Shown piece by piece: positions 43,541-55,536 of a DNA stretch of 64,000 nucleotides. The stretch spans positions 1 through 64,000 of the forward strand of contig NZ_BMMT01000008.1 of the NCBI RefSeq assembly GCF_014646075.1, given 5' to 3'. A program made the position numbers and the translations under genes. The DNA is from Saccharopolyspora thermophila. GTDB taxonomy: Bacteria; Actinomycetota; Actinomycetes; Mycobacteriales; Pseudonocardiaceae. The notes below the pieces were generated by a model. That model saw only the letters and a list, made by a program, of their open reading frames with translations. It was not told the DNA's origin and made no database searches. Positions within the stretch are counted from its first letter, which is position 1. Each line of letters begins with the position of its first letter.

Positions 43541-44704
43541 TCACCAGGTCACCGGAAGCTTCCGCACCCCGTGCACCAGAGTGCGGGGCAGGTATTCGAG
43601 GTCCTCGAACGGCACCGCCAGCCGCAGGTCGGGGAAACGCGCGAGCAGCGCCGGGTAGGCGACCTGCAGTTCCAGGCGGGCCAGCGGAGCACCAAGGCAG
43701 TGGTGGACGCCGTGCCCGAACGCCAGGTGCGGGGCGGGGGAGCGGTCGATGTCGAACTCGTCGGACCGGTCGTAGACCGCGTCGTCCCGGTTGCTCGATC
43801 CCAGCGACACCAGCACGAACTCGCCCGCACCGACGAGCTGCCCGCCGATCTCGACGTCTTCGCGGGCCTGCCGCATCGCCGCGTTGTTCACCACCGTCAG
43901 GTAGCGCAGCAGTTCCTCCACCGCGCGGTCGACCACCGCCGCGTCGCGGAGCCTCGCCAGCTGGTCGGGGTGACGCAGCAGCAGGAGCAGGCCGAGGGCG
44001 AGCATGTTCGCGGTGGTCTCGTAGCCCGCACCGAGCAGGAAGATCCCGATGCCGGACAGCTCCGCGTCGGACAGCTCGTGGCCGTGCTCGGCGACGAGCC
44101 GCCCCAGCAGGTCGTCGGTGGGGTGGGCGCGTTTGTCGGCCACCAGCCGCGCCATGTACTCGGTGGACTCGGCCCACAGAGCCGCGGCCCGCTCCTCGCT
44201 CATCGCCAGGTCGACCTGCGCCGCCGTGCGGCGCCGGAACTCGGCGCGGTCCGCGTACGGCACGCCGAGCAGCTCGCAGATCACCAGCGACGGCACCGGC
44301 AGCGCGAACTCGCGCACGAAGTCGACCGGACCGCCGCGCCGCGCCATCTCGTCCAGCTGCGCGGTCACGATCGACTCGACCACGGGTCGGAACTGGTCCA
44401 TCCGCCGCACCGTGAAATTCCCGGCCAGCATCCGCCGCAGCCGGGTGTGCTCCGGCGGGTCCATGAACAGCAACACGCCGGGGCCGGGTTCGGCGACCCC
44501 GGCGTCGGTGGTGCCCGGACGCATCAGCCGGGCCGCGTCGACGCTGCGGAACCGGCCGTCGGTGAGTACCTGGCGGGCGTCGGCCTGGCGGGTGACGAAC
44601 CACGCCTGCGCGCCGCTGGGCAGGTCGATGCGCGACACCGGCGCGTGCTCGCGCAGCCAGCGGAACTCCTCGCCCACATCGAAGGGGCAGAACACCTCGG
44701 CCAC
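43541..44704 (-). CDS. Cytochrome P450, second enzyme of the cluster
   Basis: 387 residues from a GTG at 44704. The I-helix reads LLGAGYETTANM (His of the usual AGHET replaced by Tyr, the E-T-T pair kept), the K-helix VEELLRYLT, and the haem loop FGHGVHHCLGAPLA. It is about 2 bases from the end of the upstream methyltransferase gene, so it belongs to the same transcript. It is related to but clearly distinct from the P450 at 42157. Substrate inferred from context only. Confidence 0.92.
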   Translation of the reverse strand: MAEVFCPFDVGEEFRWLREHAPVSRIDLPSGAQAWFVTRQADARQVLTDGRFRSVDAARLMRPGTTDAGVAEPGPGVLLFMDPPEHTRLRRMLAGNFTVRRMDQFRPVVESIVTAQLDEMARRGGPVDFVREFALPVPSLVICELLGVPYADRAEFRRRTAAQVDLAMSEERAAALWAESTEYMARLVADKRAHPTDDLLGRLVAEHGHELSDAELSGIGIFLLGAGYETTANMLALGLLLLLRHPDQLARLRDAAVVDRAVEELLRYLTVVNNAAMRQAREDVEIGGQLVGAGEFVLVSLGSSNRDDAVYDRSDEFDIDRSPAPHLAFGHGVHHCLGAPLARLELQVAYPALLARFPDLRLAVPFEDLEYLPRTLVHGVRKLPVTW

Positions 44705-44706
44705 GG

Positions 44707-45540
44707 CTATCCCGCCTTGCGTGCGGTGAGCACGACGTAGCCGGTGTGCTCCTGCGCGTGCTCGACGATCAGCGGGATGGCGTGCTGCACCTGCTCGGCG
44801 ATGCGGGCGCTGCGCTCCGACTCCACGGCCGGGCGGTAGGCGGCGATGGCCGTCAGGATCGCCTCGCCGGAGTGCCGGGTCTGCTCGGTGACGTCGAGGA
44901 CCTCGGCCACCTCGAACCCGGCGTCGCGCACCAGGCCCGTCAGCTCGTCCAGGGGTGGCGGCACGTGGTTGGGCAGCACGCCGATCGCGGTCTGCGGGAC
45001 CTTGCCGGGCGGGATCGGCTTGGTCTCGAAGAAGTCGGCGATGACCAGCCGCCCGCCGGGGCGCAGCACGCGGTGCTCCTCGGCGAGGGCCCGCTGCTTG
45101 TCGGGCATGTGCAGCAGCGACTCCAGCGCCAGCGCGGCGTCGAACTCGCCGTCGGCGAAGGGCATGTCCATCGCGTCGGCGTACTGGAACCGCACCCGGT
45201 CGCCCAGGCCGGTGGAGCGGGCCAGCTCAGCCGCCGTCTCCAGCTGGCGGCGGCTGATGGTGATGCCGGTGATGGCGCAGCCGGTGGCGCGGGCGAGCAG
45301 CGTGGCGGGGCGTCCGGTGCCGCAGCCGACGTCGAGCAGCCGTTCCTCTGGTCGCAGCGCGAGCTTCTCGCCCAGCAGCGCGGTCAGTCGGTCCTGGGCC
45401 TCGGTCAGCGACGCCGCGTCGACGCCGTCGGGCCAGTAGCCGTAGTGGATGCTCTCACCGAGGCAGGACGAGAAGAACTCCTCCAGCTGGTCGTAGAACA
45501 TCGCGACCTCGTCCGCGGTGAACGTGGTCTGGTCGGTCAC
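44707..45540 (-). CDS. SAM-dependent methyltransferase, first of tandem pair
   Basis: 277 residues from a GTG at 45540 with GAGAGGAG upstream. It is a class I methyltransferase: ESIHYGYWPDG, motif I LLDVGCGTGRPATLLA, GITISRRQLETA, DAMDMPFADGEFDAALALESLLHM, and HRVLRPGGRLVIADFF. The family includes tocopherol, sterol C24 and small-molecule O/C-methyltransferases. It is very similar to the downstream-encoded copy at 45641, so the pair arose by duplication and may methylate two positions of the same aromatic ring. Confidence 0.92.
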   Translation of the reverse strand: MTDQTTFTADEVAMFYDQLEEFFSSCLGESIHYGYWPDGVDAASLTEAQDRLTALLGEKLALRPEERLLDVGCGTGRPATLLARATGCAITGITISRRQLETAAELARSTGLGDRVRFQYADAMDMPFADGEFDAALALESLLHMPDKQRALAEEHRVLRPGGRLVIADFFETKPIPPGKVPQTAIGVLPNHVPPPLDELTGLVRDAGFEVAEVLDVTEQTRHSGEAILTAIAAYRPAVESERSARIAEQVQHAIPLIVEHAQEHTGYVVLTARKAG

Positions 45541-45640
45541 GGGGGATCTCCTCTCGGATCCGGGCTTCCAAGCGGTGTGGCGGCCCACCTGAGCGGGGTG
45601 GCCAGCCGGTGACCACCTGAGCAGTGCGAAGACGACCCTG

Positions 45641-46426
45641 TCAGGCGCGGTGCGCGGTGACGACCGCGTAGCCGGTGTACCGGCGGGCGTGCGCGACGAT
45701 CTGCGGGATGGCCCGCTGGACCTGCTCGGCGATCCGCTCGGTCACGGAGTCCAAAGTGGACCTCTGGGCGGCGACGGCGGCCAGCAGCTCGTCGTAGGTG
45801 GGGCGGGTCGGCCCGGTGATGTCGACGACGTCGGTGACCTCGAACCCGGCGGCGCGGATCCGGTCGGTCAGCTCCGGCAGCGGCGGTGGCGGGGTGAACG
45901 GCACGCCGCCAGGCTGTTCCGGGGCGGGGGTGATCTGGAAGAAGTCGGCGACGACCAACCGGCCACCCGGCCGCAGCACCCGGTGCACCTCGGCGAGCGC
46001 CCCTTTCTGATCGGGCATGTGCAGCAGCGACTCCAGGGCGAGCGCGGCGTCGAATTCCCCATCGGCGAACGGCATGTCCATCGCGTCGGCGAGGGTGAAC
46101 GCGACGCCGTCGACGTCGCGTCGCACCGCGGTCTCCAGCTGGCGGCGGCTGATGGTGATGCCGGTGACAATGCAGCCGGTGGCGCGGGCGAGCAGCGTGG
46201 CGGGGCGTCCGGTGCCGCAGCCGACGTCGAGCAGCCGTTCCTCCGGTCGCAGCGCGAGTTTCTCGCCGACCAGCGCGGTCAGCCGGTCCTGGGCGTCGGT
46301 GAACGACCCGCCCGGGCCGTCGGGCCAGTAGCCGTAGTGGATGCTCTCGCCAAGCCACGACGACAGGAAACGCTCCAGTCCGTCGTAGAACTCGGCCACC
46401 TCGGCCGCGGTGAACTGCTCGGTCAA
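45641..46426 (-). CDS. SAM-dependent methyltransferase, second of tandem pair
   Basis: 261 residues from a TTG at 46426, whose start overlaps the stop of the FAD gene (TTGA) and follows AGGAGAGCAGG; the frame upstream is only a shadow of that gene. Motifs are nearly the same as in the 44707 protein (ESIHYGYWPDG, LLDVGCGTGRPATLLA, ADAMDMPFADGEFDAALALE), but the C-terminal third differs, where substrate contacts are expected. That supports related but distinct methylation steps. Confidence 0.9.
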   Translation of the reverse strand: MTEQFTAAEVAEFYDGLERFLSSWLGESIHYGYWPDGPGGSFTDAQDRLTALVGEKLALRPEERLLDVGCGTGRPATLLARATGCIVTGITISRRQLETAVRRDVDGVAFTLADAMDMPFADGEFDAALALESLLHMPDQKGALAEVHRVLRPGGRLVVADFFQITPAPEQPGGVPFTPPPPLPELTDRIRAAGFEVTDVVDITGPTRPTYDELLAAVAAQRSTLDSVTERIAEQVQRAIPQIVAHARRYTGYAVVTAHRA

Positions 46427-47811
46427 ACCTGCTCTCCTCGGTTGGTCAGCACGGCCCGTTCGGCCGCGGTGAACGGCGGATCGCCGGAGTCCAACGGCCC
46501 GGCGCCGCGCAGCAGCCCCGCGACCACCCGCGGGATCTGCGACAGCGGCGGCGCACCGGACAGCGTGTGCGCGCCCAGCAGCGCACCGAACACCACCGGG
46601 TCGCGCCCGGCCACCCGTTGCAGCCGGTCGGCCAGCCGCTTCTGCAGCAGCGCCGCGCGGGTCGGACCGCCGCCCACCACGCCCGGGTACAGCCGGTCCT
46701 GGCTGGTGGCCATCACCCACGAGACGTGCGTGGCGCGGACGATGCGGCGCTGCACCCGGCGGAAGCTGCCCGGGCGCAATCGGTGTTGGGACAGCTCCCG
46801 GTCCAGCGCGACGGCTTCGGCCGCCGCGACCGACATGCCGTGCGCGTACGTGGGATTCGTGGTGGCCACCGCGTCGCCGAGCACCGCGAACCCGTCGGGC
46901 CACTGCGCGAGCAGGTCAAAACGGTGGCGGCGGTTGGCGTTGTTACGGTAACCGCGGGCGCGACCGAGCGGTTCGGCGGCGGCGATGAGCTCGCCGATCA
47001 CACCGTGCGGCAGGTTGCGGGCGAACTCCTCGAACCCCGCGTCGTCCACCGGGGGTTCCGCACCGCGTGTGCCAGACAGCGTCACCAGCCACTGCGCGCC
47101 CTCGATCGGGAAGATCACCGCGGCCCGCCCCGGACGCCCACCGCCCGGGTCGGCCTGGACCGACACGGTCGGGAAGTCCGCGGTCGGGGCGCGGTAGAGC
47201 CGCGTGGCGTACGCCAGGCCGGGATCCACCAGTTCCTCGCGGACCTCCGGCAGCCCGAGCGCGCGCAGCCACACGGTCGCCTTGGAGCCGCGCCCGGTCG
47301 CGTCCACGACCAGGTCGGCGTCGAGCGCGGCCAGCTGCCCGTTCGACCGGTCCCGGACCAGCGCGCCGGTCACCCGGTCGGCCGTGCCGCACAGCCGGAC
47401 CGCTTCGGTGCCCTCGACCACCTGGATGCGACCGTCGCCGAGCACGCGCTTGCGGACCGTCCACTCCAGCAGGGCGCGGCTGCAGCACAGGGCGTACCGG
47501 ATCTGCCGGAACCGCGGCATCCAGCCCTGCGCGGTCAGCGACACCACGTCGCTGGGCAGTCCCAGCCGCCGCGCGCCCTGGCCGACGAGCTCGTCGACGA
47601 CGCCTGGCAGCAGCCGGTCGAGCCGCTGCGCCCCGCCGGTCAGCAGCAGGTGCCCATGGTGGGCCTGCGGCACGCCCTTGCGCACCACCGGCCCGTCGGG
47701 GTAGCGGTCGCGTTCCACGACCACGACCGAATCCAGGTGCCGGGCCAGGACCCGGGCCGCCAGCATCCCGGCCAGGCCGCCGCCCAGCACCACACCTCGT
47801 CGTCCGCTCAT
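46423..47811 (-). CDS. FAD-dependent monooxygenase, possible terpene epoxidase
   Basis: 462 residues from an ATG at 47811 (ATGA overlap with the preceding gene). It has an N-terminal dinucleotide fold (GVVLGGGLAGMLAARVL), VVDATGRGSK, and the second FAD motif FAVLGDAVATTNPTYAHGM. The layout fits the group of flavoproteins related to squalene epoxidase and geranylgeranyl reductase that occur with terpene cyclases in actinomycete meroterpenoid clusters. A role in epoxidising the terminal double bond before cyclisation is inferred from that context. Confidence 0.85.
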   Translation of the reverse strand: MSGRRGVVLGGGLAGMLAARVLARHLDSVVVVERDRYPDGPVVRKGVPQAHHGHLLLTGGAQRLDRLLPGVVDELVGQGARRLGLPSDVVSLTAQGWMPRFRQIRYALCCSRALLEWTVRKRVLGDGRIQVVEGTEAVRLCGTADRVTGALVRDRSNGQLAALDADLVVDATGRGSKATVWLRALGLPEVREELVDPGLAYATRLYRAPTADFPTVSVQADPGGGRPGRAAVIFPIEGAQWLVTLSGTRGAEPPVDDAGFEEFARNLPHGVIGELIAAAEPLGRARGYRNNANRRHRFDLLAQWPDGFAVLGDAVATTNPTYAHGMSVAAAEAVALDRELSQHRLRPGSFRRVQRRIVRATHVSWVMATSQDRLYPGVVGGGPTRAALLQKRLADRLQRVAGRDPVVFGALLGAHTLSGAPPLSQIPRVVAGLLRGAGPLDSGDPPFTAAERAVLTNRGEQV

Positions 47812-49058
47812 GTCCAGGCCGGAATCCTTCCCGCTCGGGGGTCGGGCAGGCCGAGCTGGTGCATGCGGTCCAGCACGGTGAACGGGCGGATGCCCAGCCC
47901 CGCCATGTTGTAGGTGGCCACGAAGCGCAGCCGGGCGTTGCGGCTGGTGCGGCGCAGCATCCGCCGGCCGATCAGCCGGCCCGCCCACGAGGTGTCGGTG
48001 ACCATCCGGGTGGCGTCGTGGCTCATCCGGTCGATGTGACGGACCCAGCCCGCGCGGGCCCGCTGGTAGCGGTCCAGCGCGGTGTCCACCGTGGACTGGC
48101 CGCCGAGAAGCCCGGCCAGGGTGTGGGCGTCGGCGATGGCCGTGTTCATGCCCTGCGCGGCCATCGGGTGCACGGCATGCGCGGCCTCGCCGACCATGGC
48201 CAGGCCCGGAACCGCCATCCGGTCCGCGGTGAACCGCCACAACTTCAGCAGCTGCCGCGTGCCGAGGCTGTCGCGCAGCACGCCCAGCAGCGGCTTGAGT
48301 GCGGGCGTGCCGGCGACCACGCCGTCGCACCAGGAAGCCAGGTCGTCCTTGCGGACCCCCCGCAGCTCGTCCGCCCCGACCTGCACGTACAGCCGGATCC
48401 GGCCGCCCGGCAGCGGGTACAGCAGCCGCAGCCCGCGGTCGGTGAGGTAGCTGGAGACCTCGGCGGGCAGTTCCGGCCCGCCGGTGAGCTCGAACGACGC
48501 CAGCCGGTGCGGGTACTCGACCGGCTCGGCGCTGATCCCGGCCAGCCGGCGCAGCCGGGAGGACAACCCGTCGGCGGCCACCACCAGCGGTGCGCGCACC
48601 TCGACGCCGCGTCCGTCCTCGTCGACGACGACCCCGCAGATTCGGCCGGAGCCGTCGCGCAGCAGATCCCGCACCAGCGCGCCGCGCCGCCACCGCACCC
48701 CGTCGCCCAGGCTGTCGGCGAGCGCGCCCAGGATCTCGCCGTGGTCGTGGCTGAGCAGGTGGCGCTGCCCGGCGAGCGCGGCGTAGTCGAACACCATCAC
48801 CCGGCGGCCGTCGGCCTCGCGGATCACCAACCGGTCCAACGGCACCGCGCCGCGCTCCTCCAACCGCGGCAGCACACCCCACTCGCGCAGGATCTGGATC
48901 GAACTCGGTTGCAGCACCTCGCCTTTCGCGACCGGGACCGGCTTGGGCCGCTTCTCCAGCAGCAACACCCGCAGCCCCCGCGCGCCGAGCGCGCACGCGG
49001 CCGCCAGACCGCCCACCCCGGCTCCGCAGACCACCACGTCAGCGGACTCAGCTGTCAT
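47808..49058 (-). CDS. FAD-dependent monooxygenase (UbiH/aromatic hydroxylase type)
   Basis: 416 residues, ATG at 49058 overlapping the cyclase stop. Motifs are GXGXXG in VVVCGAGVGGLAAACAL, the DG motif region VVAADGLSSRLRRLAG, and the FAD-ribityl motif GLAMVGEAAHAVHPMAAQGMN. This is the class A flavoprotein hydroxylase pattern of UbiH and PHBH enzymes. Hydroxylation of the prenylated aromatic ring is the likely reaction; epoxidation is an alternative. Confidence 0.88.
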   Translation of the reverse strand: MTAESADVVVCGAGVGGLAAACALGARGLRVLLLEKRPKPVPVAKGEVLQPSSIQILREWGVLPRLEERGAVPLDRLVIREADGRRVMVFDYAALAGQRHLLSHDHGEILGALADSLGDGVRWRRGALVRDLLRDGSGRICGVVVDEDGRGVEVRAPLVVAADGLSSRLRRLAGISAEPVEYPHRLASFELTGGPELPAEVSSYLTDRGLRLLYPLPGGRIRLYVQVGADELRGVRKDDLASWCDGVVAGTPALKPLLGVLRDSLGTRQLLKLWRFTADRMAVPGLAMVGEAAHAVHPMAAQGMNTAIADAHTLAGLLGGQSTVDTALDRYQRARAGWVRHIDRMSHDATRMVTDTSWAGRLIGRRMLRRTSRNARLRFVATYNMAGLGIRPFTVLDRMHQLGLPDPRAGRIPAWT

Positions 49059-50728
49059 CGCCCACCACCTCCGAACGCCGCGAGCGCGCCGACCGCGAGC
49101 CCCTGCGCGATCAGGGGGTCGCAGTAGTGCACGTGGTCGCGGATGTAGATGCAGCACTGGCCCGGTTCCCACCAGCCGTCCGGCCCCTGCGCGGCCACCA
49201 GCCACTCGACGCCGCGCCGCGCGGCCTCGTGCTGCCCGCAGGCCACGAGCGCGCTGATCGCGTGCCCGGTCTCGTCCGGGGTGCCGTCGCCGCGCCCGTC
49301 GCTCCACGACCCGTCGTCGCGCTGCGAGGCCAGCAACCAGTCCCGGGCGCGGATCGCGACGGGGTGCCCGCTCATGCCGAGCCGGCTCAGCGCGTGCACC
49401 ACCGCCGCCGTGGCGGGCACGCCGCCGCGGTGCCACCGGGCCTCGAACGAGCCGTCGGGGGCCTGGCTCTTGGCGAGCCAGCGCAACGCCCGCTCGATCA
49501 CCGGGTCGGCGGTGCTGACGCCCACGGCGTGCAGGATCTCCACCGCCACCGCGGTGATGAACGGGCACGGGCCGTCCAGAGGCACCAGGCTGTTGCGCAC
49601 GAACGTGCTCCACGAGCCGCGGTTGTCCTGCTGCGCCCGCAGCCACGCGACCCCGCGGTCGAGGATGCGGTCGGTCTCCTCGTCGCGTTCGGTGTCCACC
49701 AGAATCCGCAGCACCAGCACGGTTTCCAGCGCATTCGGCCAGCCGGTGCGCCCCGTCCAGGTCCACGCACCCGCCGGGCTGGCGTAGACCACCGAGGGCT
49801 CCCGCTGCTGGCAGCGGGCCAACCAGTCGCGTCCGGCCAGCACCCGGGCGTCATCCGCCAGGCCCGCGCGGACCAGCCCGTGCACGCTGAACGCCATGCC
49901 GGTCACCTCCACCCGGTCGCGTTCGACGCCGTGGACGAGGTGCCAGGCCCCGCCCGGCTGCGCCGTCGCGCGCAGGTAGCCGACCGAGGCCCGCACCAGG
50001 TGCGGGGCCGCGTTCGCCCGGCTCAGCGCGGTGCACACCAGCCCGGTCAGCCACGGGTCGCCGCCGTAGGAGCCGGATTCGCCCTCCTGCCGGAAGAACT
50101 CCTCCAGCAGACGCACCGCGACCGGCCGGGCGAGGCGCTCGACGGCCCGGGCCAGGCGGCCGTGGCGGCGCTGCCGTGCCTGCATGAACGCCAACGCCAC
50201 GAACGGCGGGGTGAGGTAGGACAGCAGCCTGCGGCGCAGCCTGGCGGGAAGCAGGAGCAGCTCCACCGGAACGCGGCGCAGGCGGTTCGCGTCGTACAGC
50301 CCGGCGATGGACAGCACCAACCCGGTCAGCTGGGCCATCATCGGGTCGTCCAGGCCCTCGACGCCGCCGCGGCGCCGGATCCAGCCCAGCCCGCGGGCCA
50401 CGGCCTCCGCGCCGCTTTCGCCCGCGACCAGCCGCAGCGCCGCGGTCGCCATCGCGGTGGCCACGAAGTCGCTCGGGAGGTGCTCCAGCGTTCCCCAGCC
50501 GCCGTCGTCGTTCTGCGCGCGCACCAGCCAGTCCACGCCGTCGGCGATCAGGTCGGCCGACCGGTCCGGGTCGGCGACGTGCAGCGCCAGAACCGCCCCG
50601 GCCGCGCCGGACACCGCTGGGCGGCGCGGATTCGGCCAGGAACCGGGGCGTGCGGCGGCCAGCAGCGCCTTCCCGGCGTCGTCGAGCGCCTGCCGAACAC
50701 GGTCCTGAGTGGACAGCGACCCGGTCAT
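49055..50728 (-). CDS. Squalene-hopene-cyclase-like terpene cyclase lacking DXDD
   Basis: 557 residues, ATG at 50728 overlapping the polyprenyl synthase stop. Repeated QW-type motifs (AQNDDGGWGT, QQDNRGSWST, SQAPDGSFEARW, SQRDDGSWSD, QGPDGWW) define an alpha/alpha-barrel triterpene-cyclase fold; hopene cyclases are near 630 residues, so this one is short. At the position of the usual proton-donor motif DVDDT it reads NALET (residues 332-336), keeping only one acid. Another acidic motif, TPDETG, lies near residue 485. It probably cyclises the prenyl chain on the aromatic head group, perhaps opening an epoxide made by one of the FAD enzymes. Confidence 0.85.
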   Translation of the reverse strand: MTGSLSTQDRVRQALDDAGKALLAAARPGSWPNPRRPAVSGAAGAVLALHVADPDRSADLIADGVDWLVRAQNDDGGWGTLEHLPSDFVATAMATAALRLVAGESGAEAVARGLGWIRRRGGVEGLDDPMMAQLTGLVLSIAGLYDANRLRRVPVELLLLPARLRRRLLSYLTPPFVALAFMQARQRRHGRLARAVERLARPVAVRLLEEFFRQEGESGSYGGDPWLTGLVCTALSRANAAPHLVRASVGYLRATAQPGGAWHLVHGVERDRVEVTGMAFSVHGLVRAGLADDARVLAGRDWLARCQQREPSVVYASPAGAWTWTGRTGWPNALETVLVLRILVDTERDEETDRILDRGVAWLRAQQDNRGSWSTFVRNSLVPLDGPCPFITAVAVEILHAVGVSTADPVIERALRWLAKSQAPDGSFEARWHRGGVPATAAVVHALSRLGMSGHPVAIRARDWLLASQRDDGSWSDGRGDGTPDETGHAISALVACGQHEAARRGVEWLVAAQGPDGWWEPGQCCIYIRDHVHYCDPLIAQGLAVGALAAFGGGGR

Positions 50729-51753
50729 CGCGTCCTGCCGATCAGCGTGCCGGCCAGCGCCTTGAAGGAACGGCGCACCTGCTCGGGCATCGGCAGCGCG
50801 TCGAGCTGTTGCGCGACGCCGCGCAGCTGCCGCGCCGCCTCCTGCTCGGCGTACTGCCGGCCCCCGGCCTCCTCGACCAGCGCGGCGACCAGCTCCGGCT
50901 CGGCGTCGCCCGCCGGCAGGAGCTCCCGCAGCCGGTTCCCGGCCGGCGTACCGCTGGACAGCGCCGCGATCATCGGCAGGGTCTTCTTACCCTCTCGCAG
51001 GTCCCCGAACACCGGCTTGCCGGTCACCAGCGGATCACCCCAGATGCCCAGCACGTCGTCGGTGCACTGGAACGCCAGCCCCAGGTGCCGGCCCAGCGCG
51101 TCGAACGCCCGCACCGCCTCCGGGGACGCCCCGGCCAGCTGCGCGCCGCCCGCCGCGGAGAACGCCAGCAGCGCGCCCGTCTTGGCCTCGGCCATCGCCT
51201 GGTACTCCGCGACGGTCACCGCCTGCGCCCCGGACCACGGCCGCCCGGTGAACTCAATGTCCTGCACCTGCCCGATCACCACCTCGCGCATCGCCACCGC
51301 GAGACGCTCGGCGACCGCCGCGGCGTGCGGGCTGCCGGTGCCCAGCAGCAGCTCGAACGCCGCCGAGTGCAGGGCGTCGCCGATCAGGATCGCCGCGGCC
51401 ACGCCGTGCGCCTTCCACACCGACGGACGACCGCGGCGCTGCTCGTCGCTGTCGATGATGTCGTCGTGGATGAGGCTGAAGTTGTGCACCAGCTCGGCGG
51501 CGGCCGCCGCGGGCAGCGCCGCCGACGGCGCGGCGCCGACCGCCTCGGCGGCCAGCACCGCCAGGGTCGGGCGGACCGCCTTGCCCGCGGCGAGCTCGGT
51601 GCCCGGCTGCCAGCCGAAGTGGTAGTGCCCGATCCCGGCCAGGGTCGGGCCGAGTGAGTCGACGATGGCGCGCAGCAGCGGCTCGGTCAGCCCGCGGGCG
51701 CGGCTCGTCGCGGTCGCGACCAGGTCGTGGTCGGCGGCGATCGGAGACGTCAT
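50725..51753 (-). CDS. Polyprenyl diphosphate synthase (short chain)
   Basis: 342 residues, ATG at 51753. The first Asp-rich motif is LIHDDIIDSDEQRRGRPSVW (DDxxD with the following RRG) and the second CTDDVLGIWGD (DDxxxxD), so it is a trans-isoprenyl diphosphate synthase condensing IPP with allylic diphosphates. Phe lies five residues before the first Asp pair, which favours C15-C20 products, but chain length cannot be fixed from sequence. It presumably makes the prenyl donor for the UbiA enzyme encoded just upstream. Confidence 0.93.
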   Translation of the reverse strand: MTSPIAADHDLVATATSRARGLTEPLLRAIVDSLGPTLAGIGHYHFGWQPGTELAAGKAVRPTLAVLAAEAVGAAPSAALPAAAAAELVHNFSLIHDDIIDSDEQRRGRPSVWKAHGVAAAILIGDALHSAAFELLLGTGSPHAAAVAERLAVAMREVVIGQVQDIEFTGRPWSGAQAVTVAEYQAMAEAKTGALLAFSAAGGAQLAGASPEAVRAFDALGRHLGLAFQCTDDVLGIWGDPLVTGKPVFGDLREGKKTLPMIAALSSGTPAGNRLRELLPAGDAEPELVAALVEEAGGRQYAEQEAARQLRGVAQQLDALPMPEQVRRSFKALAGTLIGRTR

Positions 51754-51799
51754 GATCGACCTCGATCCTCGTGGTTGCTGGTGGGGGTCGGGGTGCGGC

Positions 51800-52840
51800 T
51801 CAGCCCGTGGGAACCGGCGCGGTGGCGCGGTTGTCCCGCACGGCCCGCGCGAGCCAGCCGCCGAAGACCAGGAACGTCGCGGCGCACACCGCGGTCCACG
51901 GCTGCCACAACCGCCCGGCGGCCGCGAGATCGGCGAGCAGGCCGAGGGTGATCGCCGCGGCGGTCAGCGGCATGTGCATCGACGCCCAGAACGTCACGGC
52001 GTTGGCGCGCCGGGGCTCCCGCAGTGCGCCGCTGGTGAGCTGCCGGGTCACCCACAGCGGCACCGGCGCGGTGGCCAGCATCAGCACGCCGACCACGGCC
52101 GGGACCACGCCCAGCACCAGCAGCAGCGCGATCGCGGCGTACCCGGCGACCTGGCCGACCGCGAACAGGCGCACCAGCCCGGTGGCGCCGAGCAGCACGG
52201 CCAGCGTTTTCTTGCCGACGGCCCGGTCGCCCTCGATGTCAGGAAGGTTCATGATCGCCATCCGCAGGAACTGGAAGCCGAACAGCACCGCGATGCAGCT
52301 CAACCCGGCCGTGCTGACCGTGCCGGCCTGCGCGAAGCAGGCCAGCAGCGGACCCAGCCCGTAGAGCACTGCCGCGCAGCTGATCTCGCCGAGGCCGTGG
52401 TAGTTCAGCCGCAGCGGCGGCGCGGTGTACAGCCAGGCCAGCGCGATGATCACCGCGCCCATCAGCCGCGTCGGCGTGCCGGGCAGCACAGCCAGCAGCA
52501 GCACCCCGGCGAACAGCAGCACGAACGCCGCGCTGAGGCTCACCACCGGGGCCAGGTGCCCGCTGACGAGGACCCGGCTGCCGCCGGTCCACGAGGTGGG
52601 GGCGGCGTTGGCCCGGTCGGCCTCCAGGTCGAAGTACTCGTTGCAGTAGTGCGTCATCAGGTGCGTGCACCAGGCGAACAGCAGCGTCACCAGGTACCAG
52701 CGCAGGTCGGCCGGGAACCCGCTGTGCACCGCGATGGTGACGCCGACGGCGACCACCAGCATGCTCTGGAACAGGAACTTCGGGCGGCCCAGTCGGACGA
52801 ACGCGCGCAGCGGCCGCACCTCGGCGGGGGTCGTGGTCAT
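51800..52840 (-). CDS. UbiA-family aromatic prenyltransferase
   Basis: 346 residues, ATG at 52840. About nine membrane helices and the two Asp-rich motifs NEYFDLEAD (NxxxDxxxD) and MNLPDIEGDRAVGKKT (DxxxGD) are typical of UbiA enzymes, which join polyprenyl diphosphates to aromatic acceptors in the membrane. With HPPD upstream, homogentisate is the natural acceptor, as for homogentisate prenyltransferases of tocopherol and plastoquinone synthesis. MenA-like and protohaem-type functions are less likely in this context. Confidence 0.92.
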   Translation of the reverse strand: MTTTPAEVRPLRAFVRLGRPKFLFQSMLVVAVGVTIAVHSGFPADLRWYLVTLLFAWCTHLMTHYCNEYFDLEADRANAAPTSWTGGSRVLVSGHLAPVVSLSAAFVLLFAGVLLLAVLPGTPTRLMGAVIIALAWLYTAPPLRLNYHGLGEISCAAVLYGLGPLLACFAQAGTVSTAGLSCIAVLFGFQFLRMAIMNLPDIEGDRAVGKKTLAVLLGATGLVRLFAVGQVAGYAAIALLLVLGVVPAVVGVLMLATAPVPLWVTRQLTSGALREPRRANAVTFWASMHMPLTAAAITLGLLADLAAAGRLWQPWTAVCAATFLVFGGWLARAVRDNRATAPVPTG

Positions 52841-52891
52841 CCTGCTCCTTTTCGCACGAGCGTCAGGCCGTGCTTCGAAATCGGCCGATCC

Positions 52892-55497
<2,606 letters not shown>

Positions 55498-55536
55498 AGC
55501 CCAGGAGGTGGCTCCGCCGTGCGGTGGGCCACCGGT

